Notes under the pieces: generated by a model | Database searches by the model: none | What the model was told of the DNA's origin: nothing | Seen by the model: the letters and a program-made list of their open reading frames with translations, nothing else | Assembly: GCA_963855995.1 (NCBI GenBank) | Contig: OY979724.1 | Coordinates: 1,372,858-1,436,857, forward strand | Origin: Muricea muricata | Lineage: Eukaryota; Cnidaria; Anthozoa; Malacalcyonacea; Plexauridae | Direction: 5' to 3' | Length of the DNA stretch: 64,000 bases | In this document: piece by piece, positions 23,683 through 37,388 of the stretch | How positions within the stretch are numbered: the stretch's first letter is position 1 | Layout: each line of letters begins with the position of its first letter | Translations under genes and position numbers: made by a program

Positions 23683-24256
23683 AGTTGTTCAGCTAAGTTA
23701 AACGATCTTTTATGGCGAGGTCTTTTCAAGAAGGCATGAAGCATAGATGCGCAAACACTGTACAGCCTGTAAAGAATATGTCTTCTTTCGGGAAAGAGTC
23801 AAAGACGATAACGCTTATTAAATCAAAACTGTGTAGGCATGTTTTAAGTTGCTCAGCTATGTTTAACGATCTTTTATGACCAGGCCTTTGCAAGAAGGAA
23901 AGTCGAAGTTTGCATATACTATTGACTTTCCGTCGGTCGTTTCTTTCTTGATCGAGCTTTATATGTCATTGCGTTCAGTGTCCTTGATATAGGAGTCATG
24001 TATTTATGGCCTTGGGTTTGATTCCCAAACACTGCATGGCAGTCTTCAGCTCTTTCAAGTAATAAGATAACTTTGGAACAAGATGGCAATGCGTTATTTA
24101 CTATATGCCTGGTCATGCTGTAACTAATCATGTAGTATATTCTACAAACCTTAACTCAGAACGTTGGCTGTCAGTTTCTATTCGTGGTTGCTTTGAAACA
24201 TTGCAGATACTGCTAACCTGGCTATAACCTGTAAAATGCTTGGTTTTACACAACCT
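23683..24256. repeat. Spacer of the giant palindrome
   Basis: The only unpaired part between the arms. It is a diverged direct copy of arm-interior sequence: GATGCGCAAACAC, GATAACGCTTATTAAATC, CAGCTATGTTTAACGATCTT, CTTTCTTGATCGAGC and ATGGCCTTGGGTTTGATTCC occur in the same order at about 22862-23160. So the spacer is a unit of the same local repeat, not foreign cargo. No gene is present; the frame at 23919-24131 is unconvincing. Confidence 0.75.
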
Positions 24257-27220
24257 ACGAGCGCCAAGCTTCATCGACTATCGTTGATCGAGGGAACTGG
24301 TAGTTTGCTGAGCAGTAACAGGTTGGTTTTACGACTCACCGATAAAATGCGTTATGTACAAGCTGTAAGTCTCAAACGTTCCTATCGGTAGAGAATACAA
24401 ATGTCGTTGGTGGGATCAATTCTTTCCTATCAAGGATAAAGCTTGGCGGTCGTAGCTTATATAAATGATAAAACCACCCATTTTACAGGTTATGGCACAA
24501 GAAAACTGCATTGCCGCCGTTGTTTTACAATTCCGAGCTACAACATTAACAGTGTCAGTAATGTTTAAAACCCGGCAACCTTGAAAACAAGTTGATTTTA
24601 CGACCGAACTGCAGTTTCCTTGTGACACAACCTATAAAATCCATTATGTACAAGCTGTGAGTTGGAAACGTTCCTATTGGCAGTGAACATAAGTGTCCAT
24701 TGTAGGATCAATAGTTACCTATCAAGGATATCTTGACGCTCGTAGCTTATATAAAACCACGCGTTCTACAGTGCCATCTTGTTATCTCATTGGAAGAGCA
24801 AAACACTGCCATTCAGTGTTTGGGAATTAAACCCAAGGCCATAAGTATATGGCTCCTATATCAAGGACACTGAACACAATGGCATATAATGCTCGATCAA
24901 GAAAGAAACGACTGACGGAAAGTTAATAATAATGATGCAAAATTTTACTTTTCCTCTAGCAAAGATCTGGTAAAAGATCGTTAAACATAGCTGAAGTACT
25001 TAAAACATGACTAGACGGCTTTGATTTAGTAAGCGTTGTCGTCCTTGATTCTTTCCTAAAAGAAAACACTTGCTTTCAAGGCTTTAATGTGTTTGCGCAT
25101 CCATGGTCGTACCGTAAGCGTTAGGAAGAAGTCAGCCATATATTATTGGCACAGTGTAGTGGTTTAGCTAGCTAAACCACTACACTGTAGCTTTAAAGTG
25201 TAGTGGTTTAGTGGTGTCTTGAAGTCTTTTCGTCGTTATTTCTCGATGAAGACAACTTGTCTTCTTGAACGAAGGGAAATAACGACGAGAAGTCTTCAAT
25301 GCACCAACCCTACAGGTCTGTCCCCAACAGTCAAGTTAATGAAATTTGCTTAAATATTAGTTAACAACACTAGGAAAATAACGTTTGCCTCCTTGGCCTC
25401 GCGGTACTGCCTAGTGTTTTCCTGCACTCCACGCCCAGCTTTGAATTCAGTTTTGGGTGGATCGAGCACCGATCAGAATTAAATTCTTACCAAACTCAGT
25501 TGAACTGGACCGGTCCTCGATCCACCCAAAATCGAAGTCAAGACAGTTGTCTTTACCTCTCGGCCACGGAGGGAAAGATATTTGCCAATGAAAGCTCTAA
25601 CGAGTCTTCTCTTCTTCATCAGCATCGAAATAAAAAAAAAATGCAAAATTGTCCCTTACAGGCGTTTCTTTTGGCAAGTTACCTAACTAAACTGGAAGTA
25701 AAGTAGTAGAACAAAGACCTGAGTAAGAAATAATGGCAAAAACATTTCGTTCGCGCAATAAAAACTGATTTTCAGCTTCCTAAAAAGATCATTGAATGTT
25801 ATACATACGGGTATTTGCTGGCGGACAAAGGTCGTCTGACGTCATTTGCTTCTGCAACCCGAAGAAGAAGCTTCGATTTTTATGTCTCCTGACGAACATT
25901 TTGAAAGTCTCAATACAGTCTTAATCTTGAGTATAAATGTCCATTGGTTGTACGGAAATGGCGAGGAAGGTACGAAAGAAACACAACGAGCAAATTGGAG
26001 CTAAAACGACGAAGAAATGGAAAAAAATTGCGAAGACAAATCTGCCGTTGTCGGGAGAAATCAAAATCAAAATGGCGTCGTCTTCTTCTCCAGTCTAGAA
26101 ATGCAACGAAAATCGCTATTGTGTAGTTGGACATTAAAAGTATTGGATTTTTATTCGACATGTAAGCATTCTCTAACTATTCTGTGCACGTTTTAGTCAT
26201 TAAATGTTATCTTGTTTGAAAACCCATTCGGTCTGCTTACCAGGGTGAAATCTATTTTAAAATCTAAGTTAAATATAGTTCAGATAAAGGATAAATCAAC
26301 ATGATCTTATAAATCTATACTCTCTTTTTGTCATGCCAGCAAGACCGTAAAAAGTATTCGCCACGATTTAAATTTCTTTCTATTTTACGGTTTCTATTTT
26401 TCTAATCTTAAATATTGACCTTCACGTTATAGATATTCCAGAGATTTTGCAAGACAAGCACAGACAACTGTGATGAGAGAAGCCACAGCCAAAAAGAACT
26501 TTCAAGAGGATTTAGTGGTAAAAACCCAAATATTACAATATACTTACTATCATTGCAAATTCTCTATTATACCCCCCCCCCCCCGGATTAATAGAGAGTT
26601 TATAATGATGATTATCATCATGTATCAAGTGCTGTACCAATAGTTTCTTCATTATTCTTTACAAATTTTAACTTACTTTTATTCTTTCTTTCTTTTTCTT
26701 CAAAACCTCTTCTGTTCTGATACACTGCACTCTATACAAGAAACATGCAAATTCAGACTTTCAGTTCAAATTCAAAGATGATTCCAAGCTAAAGGCAAGC
26801 GAGAACCATGATTTAACGAGTGTTTACATGACCAATGAGCTGCCTTTCATTTGAATTGCAAGTCTGAATTTCCTGATCCGTTTAATTTCCCCTTTCTGTA
26901 CTCCAATCTACTTTTCCTCCTGTTCACCCTCTTCTTTCCCGGGTACTCCTTCCAGGATAGCACCCCCTTCCACTGGTTTCTTTATCCTGCTTCTCCCCTT
27001 CTTTACCCCAATCCCCCTTATTTACTCCAATTTAATTTTCTTCCTCCTGTTTACTCTACTTCTTCGCCTAGTACCCGTCAGGGTAGTACCCCTTCCTTGA
27101 CACTACTTCAATCTTTATGCTGCCCCCCCCCCCCCACTACTCTCATAATTGTAAATTATTCATATGACGTAGTTACTGGAGAATTATTCATTCAGCTTGG
27201 CAATTACATTATATGATAAC

Positions 27221-27546
27221 TACAGTGAAACACATTTTCATTAATTCATTATGAGTTCCGCCTCATCGTCAGCAGTTTAGTTAAGTACCCGTGTTCCGGT
27301 GATTACTGATATTTTACAATTTTAACCGTCCAGTCAACATTCGCAAACCGGAGTACCCGGGATAAACCCACGACTGACTAACTCCTCACATGGGTGTCAC
27401 GAGTCTGAAGTAAGGATTGAACCCACGACCTCACATGTGATAGGCGTTTGCTCTGACGATTGCGCCACTTGGCTATTACTGTGCAGGATCAAACAATCCT
27501 ACACGAGAAATTTAAATGCCGTGGCGTTGACTTGTGTTTCACTGTA
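27221..27546. mobile_element. Tc1/mariner-like MITE carrying a SINE (right arm)
   Basis: Mirror of 20421-20746, with TA-flanked CAGTGAAACACA ends. The tRNA-derived segment lies on the minus strand at about 27327-27477. Confidence 0.65.
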
Positions 27547-28099
27547 ATCATTTTGTAAGACAATTACTAAATAGTTTCCTGAGCAGGATAGCGTCATCCA
27601 TGTACTTGGCATGTTGCCTTAGGTTCAACTTCAACATGAGTTTTCCCAAATATCCCGAAATGCCGCGCGCATGTATGACACTATCTTGAAGAGGAAACCA
27701 TTTGGTATTTTATTACTCTCTTATTTTTTATCAGTCATTTGCGCAATCAATAAATATAATCCAGATTGGAGAAATTGTGGGCATTCTTGGGCGCCCGTTC
27801 TAGTTTCCTAACGTGGGCAATACTTTTTTCAATTTGTTTATTCACAAAATCCATCTAGATTTACTTCAAAAAAATTTGAGAAAAATATATAAATATATTT
27901 GTCCGCGAAAGTTAGGGAACTGGAAATGACACCAGAAATGTCTTTAAATTCCGCCATTTTGTGTTGCGCTTTTCTTGGAGTTGCATAGATACAGTTTAAG
28001 CTTACACGTACACGTTCTACACTTGCTGTACTTCTTGCTATCGGAATATCATCATGCCGGGAATTTGTCCATGAGTTTCTTCGTCGACTAACCTCTGTG

Positions 28100-28575
28100 A
28101 CCTGTCACGCCTATTATAATTACTTAGTCCTCTCTAATGCTTGTGAACGTAGTTTTCTTTGCTTATCTTGTAAACAGTTTTCTGAACATCGTAATTTTTT
28201 TTTCAAAGAATGCCAAGTAAAAAGTGAATACAACAACCATCAACTAATGACGCAACAAGATGGGAAAGAATTCATATCGACATAAGAAGTAAATCACAAG
28301 CCGTCTCCATCAGATGTTAAGATGCAAATACTATCACAATGTACGGTTTGTTAAAGTCAATTCAATTAAAGCTTAGTGTCCTATATTCTAAAATATTTTG
28401 TAACATTAATTTTCTCCTTATTTTATGTTGGTTGACTGGACACGAGTGAGCTAGTTACCTACTGGACCGCCTTGATGCTCCATGAAGAGAGTGCGCCAAC
28501 CAGATGAAACCATAAACAGCATGATGAAACGAGAACAACCGAAGCCAAGAAGATCCAAAGATAGAGTGAAAGTAA
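28100..28575 (+). repeat. Exon-like dispersed repeat, right-arm copy
   Basis: Mirror of the copy at 19387-19870. From about 28493 the frame beginning ATGCGCC-adjacent CCAACCAGATGAAACC runs open and basic to a GTGAAAGTAAGT donor-like end near 28571. Resemblance to a spliced exon is inference from the donor match alone. Confidence 0.55.
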
Positions 28576-29479
28576 GTTTTTTGATTTTATCTTGTCGTTT
28601 CTATTTTCTTTAGCAGTTCAGCTTTTGTTTCAATAAAAATTAACATCTCGCACTAACGTTGCCAGTGTCGGTAGTACTGTAAAAAGCACACAGGATCTTT
28701 CACTACCTGAAACAATAAAAAAAAACAAAATTCGACTTTCGAGCGAATTAAAGCCTTTCGTTGGGGAGTTGGTCGTAAAGATAGAAATTTAATGCGCTGT
28801 CTGCCATCTTAGATTCATATTTGATCTCGTTGACACGTAAAATCTTGATTCCCAAACAGCTTGAAGTAAGCTAGTTTTGATAGAAGTTACATTTCACCTG
28901 CAAAGTAATAGTTGAAGAGATATTGGTAATAAATTTGAGAGAGCTTTTGAGAGAGATTAGTGCGAGATATTAATTTTTATTGTTCGAAAGAGCTTTAAGA
29001 ATTTACACATTCCTTACGTGTTGTTTAATTCTCGAGATATTTTGATTTAAAATCATAAATTAGGGTAGCTGCAAGTTGTGTGCGTGTGAGAAATAAAGAC
29101 TCCTTCACGGCTATGATTTTCTTTTGTGTTTTGTTCACGATTTACTAATGATTCTCGAGATTTTAATAAAAAAATTTCATATTAACAGCTTACACAATAA
29201 TTTGGCCGGCCTAATTAATACTATTTTATAATATACTGAGTGTCAAAGTTCATTTATTCCTGTTTCTTATTGGTTAAGAACGTATCACGTGATAGTGGAG
29301 AAATTCTATTGTCTCCCTGGCAACGTAGCTAAGCGGTGGACATTACTTTTATTCACCGGTAGACAACAAATCCACAAAGCCTCACGTAGCCATGTCAGGT
29401 AAAAGGTAATCCTTTTTACACATGTTTGATTGATTTGTGGTACTTTTCTTCTCTTTTGGCACTCAGTATATAATAAAAT

Positions 29480-29585
29480 ACTTATTGACTGAGACCTCGG
29501 GAAAGCAGTATGTTTTGTGGACCCTCGACATCGACAGTCTCTGGTCCACAAAACATACTGTTTCCCTCGGTCTCAGTCAATAAGT
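29480..29585. repeat. 106-bp near-perfect palindrome, right arm
   Basis: Mirror copy of 18382-18487. Confidence 0.85.
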
Positions 29586-29674
29586 GTTAATTACTATACA
29601 TTGCAGTTGTTTTATGCGTTGTGATTGGTCAGTTGTATGCAGATAAATGCGACTATCACACAATCTGCAGATAA

Positions 29675-29909
29675 CTCAGTCATACAATAAGAATACATAG
29701 AAGGGCCACTCAGCAGTGCAACATGTCACACTATGTTTATGCAGTTTACTGGCTGCCACCAGCCAGTTCAGCATTCCTATTGGCCAGAAAATGCAATTGA
29801 CTGGCTGAGAAAATGCTAATAACGTGCGTAATGCGACATGCGCGGCTTCAAAAACTCCAAAGGCTCCGACGCGAGTGGCCCTTCTATGTATTCTTATTCT
29901 ATGGCTCAG
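29675..29909. mobile_element. Nested MITE in a larger repeat (right arm)
   Basis: Mirror copy of 18058-18292, flanked by CTCAGT on both sides. The homologous repeat at 44690-45062 has the empty site. Confidence 0.75.
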
Positions 29910-30279
29910 TTATCTGCTAGCAGATAACTGAGTTATCTGCATGTTGAGCCTACGGTGCAGATTATTACAGTATGCGGTATTCGTTGGCATCAATGGTTGG
30001 CATGGCAACAACATTTTTTCGATATTTTCTGTTTCATGTTATGGCATCTTGCTTTTTAAGCTCTTCCGAAGGCGAAATTCGTCAATTGCTCGAGGAAAAA
30101 GACTTACAATGTATAATAAAGCAATTATCGGATTCGGTTTTTGTGATATGCAAAATTATCAATGTCTTGGTAAGAGTTATCTGACTCGCCTTCGGCTCGG
30201 CTGATAACTCTTACCTCGACATTGATCATTTCGCATATCACAAAAACCTCATCCAATAAGTGCTTAATATGCTATAGTT

Positions 30280-30365
30280 TACTTATTAAGCTTTGTGGAA
30301 ACACCACGTAAATTTATTATTGCAATAATAAATTTACGTGGTGTTTCCACAAAGCTTAATAAGTA
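30280..30365. repeat. 86-bp perfect palindrome, right arm
   Basis: Mirror copy of 17602-17687, identical by eye. Confidence 0.9.
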
Positions 30366-32039
30366 TATTGTATTCACCATGCAAACGTACAAGAAACTTA
30401 TCATGTTATAGTTTATAAATTATTCGTAACTATCATCTCATGACTTAATTCTTTCTACTATTGCAAAGGGTGATGGGATGTGAAAAAAACGCACAAGAAG
30501 AGAAAAGAATGAACGATCCTGGACGGCAAGACCCACAAAACAACAATCCACAAGAATAAGAAAACACGACATTGTAATAGAAAGTAGTGGTAATGTGCAA
30601 GTTAGTAGAAAACAAGATACTTATTATTGAGGGATCAAAGAGGATTTAATAGATATTTCTCGTTAATGAAAAAGAAAAGACAGCAAATTAAGTGAAAAAA
30701 ATTGGATTGAAATAACATTGATATCAAATACATTCAACAAAATAATTAAATAGAATATCTAGGAGTTTGGCAGTCAATTTTCGAGTCAAAAAACAGGTAA
30801 AAATATGGTAAATGTCGACAATATTTTTTAAAGAAACAATACCTTAACGCCTGGAAATTTCGTCTCTAACATTTGGATTTGGATATTTCTAAAAACAAAA
30901 CAAAATAACATGTAGGATTGAACGTTTTACAAAAATAAGTTTCGTAATAATGCCACTAAATTATAGTTGATGCATTTTGTCACTATTCTTGGTTTGCACA
31001 TGACGTCATTTCGTGTGATTGGGCGCCATCTTGGTTGACTCTGCAGATTACTTCAGCTGTTTACAGCGAAACACTAGTGTCAATTTACTATTTCATCGTT
31101 AGTTTTAGCGTATTATGAATGATACTTTAAAGATGTATGGCTCGATAGGATCAGATATAATGAATAGATACTTTGTGGTTGCCATGTGTTTCAAACGTCA
31201 ACAAAGATGGCGTCGATTGCAAACGATCAATTCCGTCGTTCTACCTTTAAAGAATGTGTTCTCTGGTTAAAAAGCGAGAAAATGTGACTTGTATTCCAAT
31301 TCACCGTAGCAAAACAGATGGTGGCATGTCGATTTTACCAGAATTTAATGCGGGTATCAATCAAGAATACCAGTGAAATGATATTTAAGATAAGCTAATG
31401 GACGGAATTTTAACACAAGTGACAAAATAACCTATCTGTCTGTTCCTCAAACGAGGTTAATTTACCTCAAGTTTTTAAACGATTTCAGACCGCAAGGCAT
31501 TCTGGTAAAATCAACACCCGCCATCTTTTTGCTACATTAAATTCCCAAGGGAATATATCATTTCTTTGTTTCTTAGCTAATTTGGTTCATACATCCATGC
31601 AAATCAGTAGGATCATTATATTTTTTTGTGCATTTTAAATTCCCATGGGAATACGGCATGCTTTGTTTCAATGGTGATGCGTCTGTTTATGGTAATTACT
31701 GCATAATGCGAATCCTCTTTGATTATTAATATGATAAGTATCTTGGTGCTTTCAGATTTGTTTTGGTAAGCAGGAACAATGAAGTCATTGTTTGTGTACA
31801 CTAAAGCAAATTACGAAGGTGGTTTGAGAGCAGCTGCGAGGTACCATGCAAATGAAGGCGTTTCGGTTAAATAAGTGTGAGAATTACGGCATTAAAAATT
31901 GCATGTCATCTACACTTAAGGATATAAGTTGCCAAAAAAAAAAAAACAACTTTAGTGAATCTGTTGAGTTTCAATTGCTTTTTATTTTTGCCTAATTCTC
32001 ATGCTTATTTGACCCAGCCTTGGACTTTGGTAAGTATCA

Positions 32040-32281
32040 GGGGCCGGTTGTATCAAAGGCGTTTAGCTTAAACGGTGGATAAGTCAAAAATATGAAACAC
32101 GTTTCCATGTTGTATAAACAAACCAGCTGAAGTTATTTGACCTGAGAAGAACAATTATATATAAAACTAAATATTTATTCTATTTCAACTCATAATTTCG
32201 GTTCCGTACTAGGTGTAAAACTGATTTTTAAATTTCACTTATCCACCGTTTAAGCTAAACGCCTTTGATACAACCGGCCCC
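32040..32281. mobile_element. MITE with GGGGCCGGTTGTATCAAAGG termini (right arm)
   Basis: Mirror copy of 15686-15927. Confidence 0.8.
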
Positions 32282-33115
32282 AGGTTTATATTTACTCCGG
32301 AACAGTTAACACAACGAAAAGCCCATGCCCATTCAGCTAAGGTTTTACGTTTGAAAATTCAATCAAAAACTCAGTCTAAGTGGGTTTAAGTAGCTAGAGA
32401 TAACGTAATTTATCTTTTTATTTTGCTTTTTTGTTTATAACGTAATTTATTAGCTAAATGTATGGACTGCGAGGGTGTGCGCCGTGTGTAAGTTGCATGG
32501 GGTTAGGTTTATTAAAGGAATTAAAATTTTTGAAAGTATGCTTAAAAACCAAAATCTGTCGTCACTTCTAACAAAACAGTTAAGAGTAGGTTTCAACATC
32601 AACTAAATTGATCTATACTATTAACTAAGAAAAATGCGAATTAAGTTTTATATTTTGCAAGCAAATTTTAAATAGAATTCTCACCTGTTTTTATGTACGA
32701 GCTTTTTCTGTTTACGTTTGATCTAAAATATCCAAATAAATTGCATTTAAAATGCATACTTTACCGAAATTTTAACTCTTTTAATTTTCGAAATTGGGTG
32801 GCAGTCGGGGTGGTGGTGGTGCATGCGGGTTTATCAGCTGTGAGTGACTGTGCGATGGTGAGGAAAGTGAAGGTAACGAATGGAATGCAGGAGCTTAGAA
32901 CTGAGGAAGACAGCTTAGAACTGAGGCAGGTAGGCAGTTGGTAGGATCAGCGGGGGGCACTTGACATTTTGGCTTTGGGAATCAAATTTGCATGCTAAGT
33001 ACTTAAGTCACTAACGTTTGTTGTTTTAATTTGTTAGGTACGCGCGGCTGCTCTCTAGGGAAGATCAACTTAGCAATTGTATTAGCACTTGCAAAGTTGG
33101 TCTTCTCTTTGCCGG

Positions 33116-33233
33116 CTACCCCGGCCAGTTCTCCGAGTGCTACTTCCACCGTGAATAAGTAGAAGTACTTGTACTACATGTATAAGTACTTCTACTTAGG
33201 TGGAAGTGGCACTTGGGGAGCTGGCCGGGGTAG
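33116..33233. repeat. 118-bp palindrome, right arm
   Basis: Mirror copy of 14734-14851; one visible base difference lies near 33217. Confidence 0.75.
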
Positions 33234-36200
33234 GGGGATTTTTTTTATTCAATTTCTCAATTCCCATGGGAATTGAATTTTTAATTAAAAAGGGGTCACA
33301 AGTAAATTTTGTAAACAATTTATTGAAAAAATTTGTAAAGATTACATACAATTTGAATAACAATAAAAAGAGATTAACTACCACACATTGTACTTATTAA
33401 AATAACAACAGAAGAAAACAGAACATGGCAGAGAGAACAATAACACAAGTGAATGAACAAAGTCCTAAAAAACTTGGGTCTTTTCAACGTAAGTAAATGT
33501 TTATACTTCAAAATATATTATAACAATGAAACAACTTGAAGTGATAAATTTTGAGAGTTTTGCAAAGGTTTACCCAGCATATAACGAGTTGTTTCACAAT
33601 TACAAAGAAAAACATGTGGCTCAAAACATGCAACTGATAGAGATGACGAGAAGGCTTAACAAGTCTAAGTAGAAAGGTTTTCAAAAGTTAGTCACATTTT
33701 TATAACCATATGTAACTACCCTGTCAACTCTCCCAGTGGGAAGAACCGGAGTACCCGGAGAAAACCCACGAGTTTTGGCGGAGCGTTGACCAACGCTTTT
33801 TCAAATACAGCCAGCCTCACAGAAGAAAGGTATTTTTGTCAAAAGAAAAATATCATTTTTAATCAATTGTGCTTTTATAAGTCAGAAAAAATACATGCAC
33901 GAATTACCAACGAATTTTGATGGCTTTGAGACATGTAACGTGGGCACATAATTCTTCCTAAAAATACTTTTTTGTACTCGAAACAACCCTTCAAAACGTC
34001 GAAAAACAACGAAGAAACGATTTTTTTATAAATTCCAAATTGACCAAGCTGTAATGTTCGGAGCCACATTTTTCTTATTGCGTTTCTAACCTGACAATGT
34101 GAAATGCACTAAACATTGCTACCTTTATTTTTTTTAACAAAAAATTCAAAAATACATAGAATAAAAACCAAGCATTTTTAGAATATTGTGTGTAGCACGA
34201 CATTTTTCAGAAACCAATCTCTTACACTTTTCTTTGCATAACAGTGCATGCGATCTATTTTTCGCAAAAAAATACAAAGAAAGTCTCAGACATCTCATTT
34301 TTCTGGTGGGCACAAGAACAGAAGCTTTTTGTTCAAATTGTGATAATTTATTTGAGATAACTTTGGGCAAAATTCTATTTTTCATTGAAAACAGCCGAAA
34401 AATCAATGCTTTGGCTTTGCCCAGCAACTAATGAAGTCACTCGATAGTGAAGTTGCTTTATATACAATTGATAGTTTCAGTGTTAAAGAGACCAAAATAA
34501 AAGTAGAAATACATAACTTAGATTGATCTTGGATTGAAAAGTAAAAAATTTATTCGAAGAATCAATTTAAATTTAGTCTTTTTGGAAGGTACCATTGTCA
34601 GGTTAGGAACATATCTCTTTGAAGTATAAATTCATCTTTACTTACTTGTTGAAAAGACTATATTCAAGAGCCATGTAAACCTGTTTTCTTATATTATTAT
34701 TACCACGCAAGTATTACAAAGTGGAATATTTGAAATGTAAACTTGAACTGAAGCAAAGGAAATGCACATACAAATTCAGAAATATTTCAATTGCCAAAAT
34801 ACAAATTCACCACAACCAAACAATATAAAAAGTTCCAGTAGGCAATATGTTGTAATTTTAATTAAGAAACTTATAAAGTAATAAATCATACAGGAAACAC
34901 AAAAGAAATCATTTTCTCATCTTACAGAATCGGTATTTTCAAAATCACTTTGCTATAGATCTGATGTATAAAATTGACGAGTTTCACAAGCCATTTACAA
35001 CATTCGCATCTGTGTATGTCAGATATCTCGCCTTCAGCTTGGGTTTGTATATCCGATACAACCCGGTCACTTGTATTGTAAATAGTACAAATCAAAATTG
35101 TTATCAAATCAAAGTCTCAAACTAATTTAAATTATTCTACTCCATATAATGCCAGACAGTTTTACTTTTTCTCAGGAAAGACCTTATGTTCAACAAGGTA
35201 AATTTGGCATGTTAATTAAGAAGTCTGTAAAATTTGAAATTGCATAGTATCAACTAAAAGCTTCATGTGACTTAAAACTTTTTCAAGTCGATGTAATACG
35301 AAGAACTCTGGTAAAGTATTTACTGTATCCAGGCATCAATAGAAAACTTTTAAAATTAAAAATTGTAGTTACTTATACTTATTATTGGCCAACATCTGTA
35401 CTGCTTGTTTATCTAGAAAATCTGGCATACTGTCAATTTTTTTAGTCCAAGGAAACTTTTTTACTCTTAAATTCTTACATCTGCCACATCTTTTCTTTGC
35501 TAATAAAAAGAGCCCACAGAATTTATTTGGCAAGTTGTGGTTTTCTTTTTCATTTAAGATATGTAATTAATTGATAAAGTTAAAGAACAACTGCATCAGT
35601 TCATCTCAATTCCAAACAAGTTCCACTTTGTAAACAAAAGACAATATGCTAGCTTATTTTGTCCTTAATAAGTAGTTCATCTTAAAGTTTGAAAGTCAAC
35701 ATTCTAGTACAAAATCACAAAGTCTGTATCTAAGATAAATTACCAGTAGTATAAAATATTACAAAGTATTTTTTTAACTTTAAAGGGTCCAATATAACAT
35801 TGAGAACTATTGTGATTTTCAAATGAACTTTCCAAACTTTCAAATGAACACTCAAAGCCAGCTTAAACAAAAGATGATTGAGATAGTAAACCAGGAAATA
35901 ACATAGGTGTTGTAATTTTTTATCAAAAATATGATATAGTGCATATAACAGAAACATTTCAATTAAAAAGTAGAAATATATTTCCTGTGGTTAGTTTTAA
36001 TTGCTATATATATTGAAATTTTAGTATAATAATGGATGTTTTTGTTTCTGGCAAAGTCACCTCAATCTCCTTATGTTTAACCAACATTACAAAGTCAAAT
36101 AATGACAAACACGAATGATTAAACACAAATTTATATTTTAATGGGTAAAAATAAATATGTCCAAATTAGTATAATCATGCATATAGGTCTAGTAGGGTAC

Positions 36201-36845
36201 CAATTTTTAGAAACAGAATTGTGTTGTTTAGAGGCATAACATATAAAATTGCTAGATTTGATATTTCAGTTTTTTAAGAAAGCCTTTTGTATGTGTTTTC
36301 ATGAACTCTTGGGCCATAATTCAATTGATTTGAACCAAATAAGATTCTAACTTTCTTTTAAAACACAGTTCATCATTATTTGACTTTTTCTAAGATTAAA
36401 ATGCTTCTGGAGCACATGAGATTCCACGGTATGTGTACCCACAAAATAATCGTCAAATTAGGTGAGAATGAAACCGTCATGTCCAAAATTATATTGTCCC
36501 AAATTGTCCCATATTCAATATTGTACATGCAATATTCCAATACCTTTAACAATTTCATTTTTCATAATCTGCCAGTTGTTGAGAGGAGGTTAAGCATTTT
36601 GTCGATCTACAAACAAATTTCAAAGAATTCTATTGAAGATAGATAACTGAAATGGTAAACAAACTGCAAAAGATAACAATGCAAGTGGTTGTGTAAAAAC
36701 TAAAGACCACGTAAAGTCGGCCATTCTGTACAGTGTTTGGATTTGACAGTTTGAATTTTAATTGCCTCAAGAAAAGTCTAAAAGGCATTAAAAACATAAC
36801 ATTCCTTGTTCTTTTTTAACCTCCCGACCTTGCACGACTCCCACA

Positions 36846-36978
36846 TCCTGCTCCGTCTCCTCCTATCCACCTCCCACCCTCAAGGCCCTGTCACACGGTG
36901 CAATTTTTCTTGCACTTGTAACTGCTCCGTCTCCTTCTCTATCCACCTCTTACCCTTAAGGCCCTGTCACACGGTGCA
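36846..36978. repeat. 73-bp tandem duplication, right arm only
   Basis: CTGCTCCGTCTCC ... CACGGTGCA occurs twice in a row. The two copies differ at several bases, and the left arm has one copy at the mirror place (about 11065-11125). It accounts for the 73-bp offset of mirror coordinates outside this point. Confidence 0.7.
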
Positions 36979-37388
36979 CTTTTCCTTGCATTCACCGTAG
37001 CAAAAAAGATGGCGACATGTCGATTTTACCAGAATGCATTGCAGGTATCAAGAAAGAATACGTGGGAAAAGATGACAAGAAGCAAAGCTACTGGATTGAA
37101 ATTTTAACACAAGTGTGAAAATAACCTATTGTCTTCTGTCTGTTCTTCAAAAGACGTTAATTTGCCTTTTTAAACAATTTCAGACTGCCATGCACTCTGG
37201 TAAAATCGACATTTGCCATCTTTTTTGCTACAGGGAAAATCTACTCTTAAGTAAATTTGTGACAAATGTTTGGTACGTTAAAAAACCCCAGCAAACTGTG
37301 ATGGAAACTTGCATTTGCCAATTTTACATCTCCCAATAGTAGAATTGCATTTCAAGTTGCAAGAAAAATTGCATTGTGACAGGACCTT
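36958..37388. mobile_element. MITE with AAGGYCCTGTCAC termini (right arm)
   Basis: Mirror copy of 10652-11082; ends AAGGCCCTGTCACACGG and TTGTGACAGGACCTT. Confidence 0.7.

Noticed and set aside
20819..27216. Apparent frames of 98 and 121 codons, rich in Pro, Phe and Leu
   Set aside because: They are mirror copies of the same purine/pyrimidine-rich tract. The longer one is extended only because a poly-C run shifts the frame, and there is no splice, UTR or family support.
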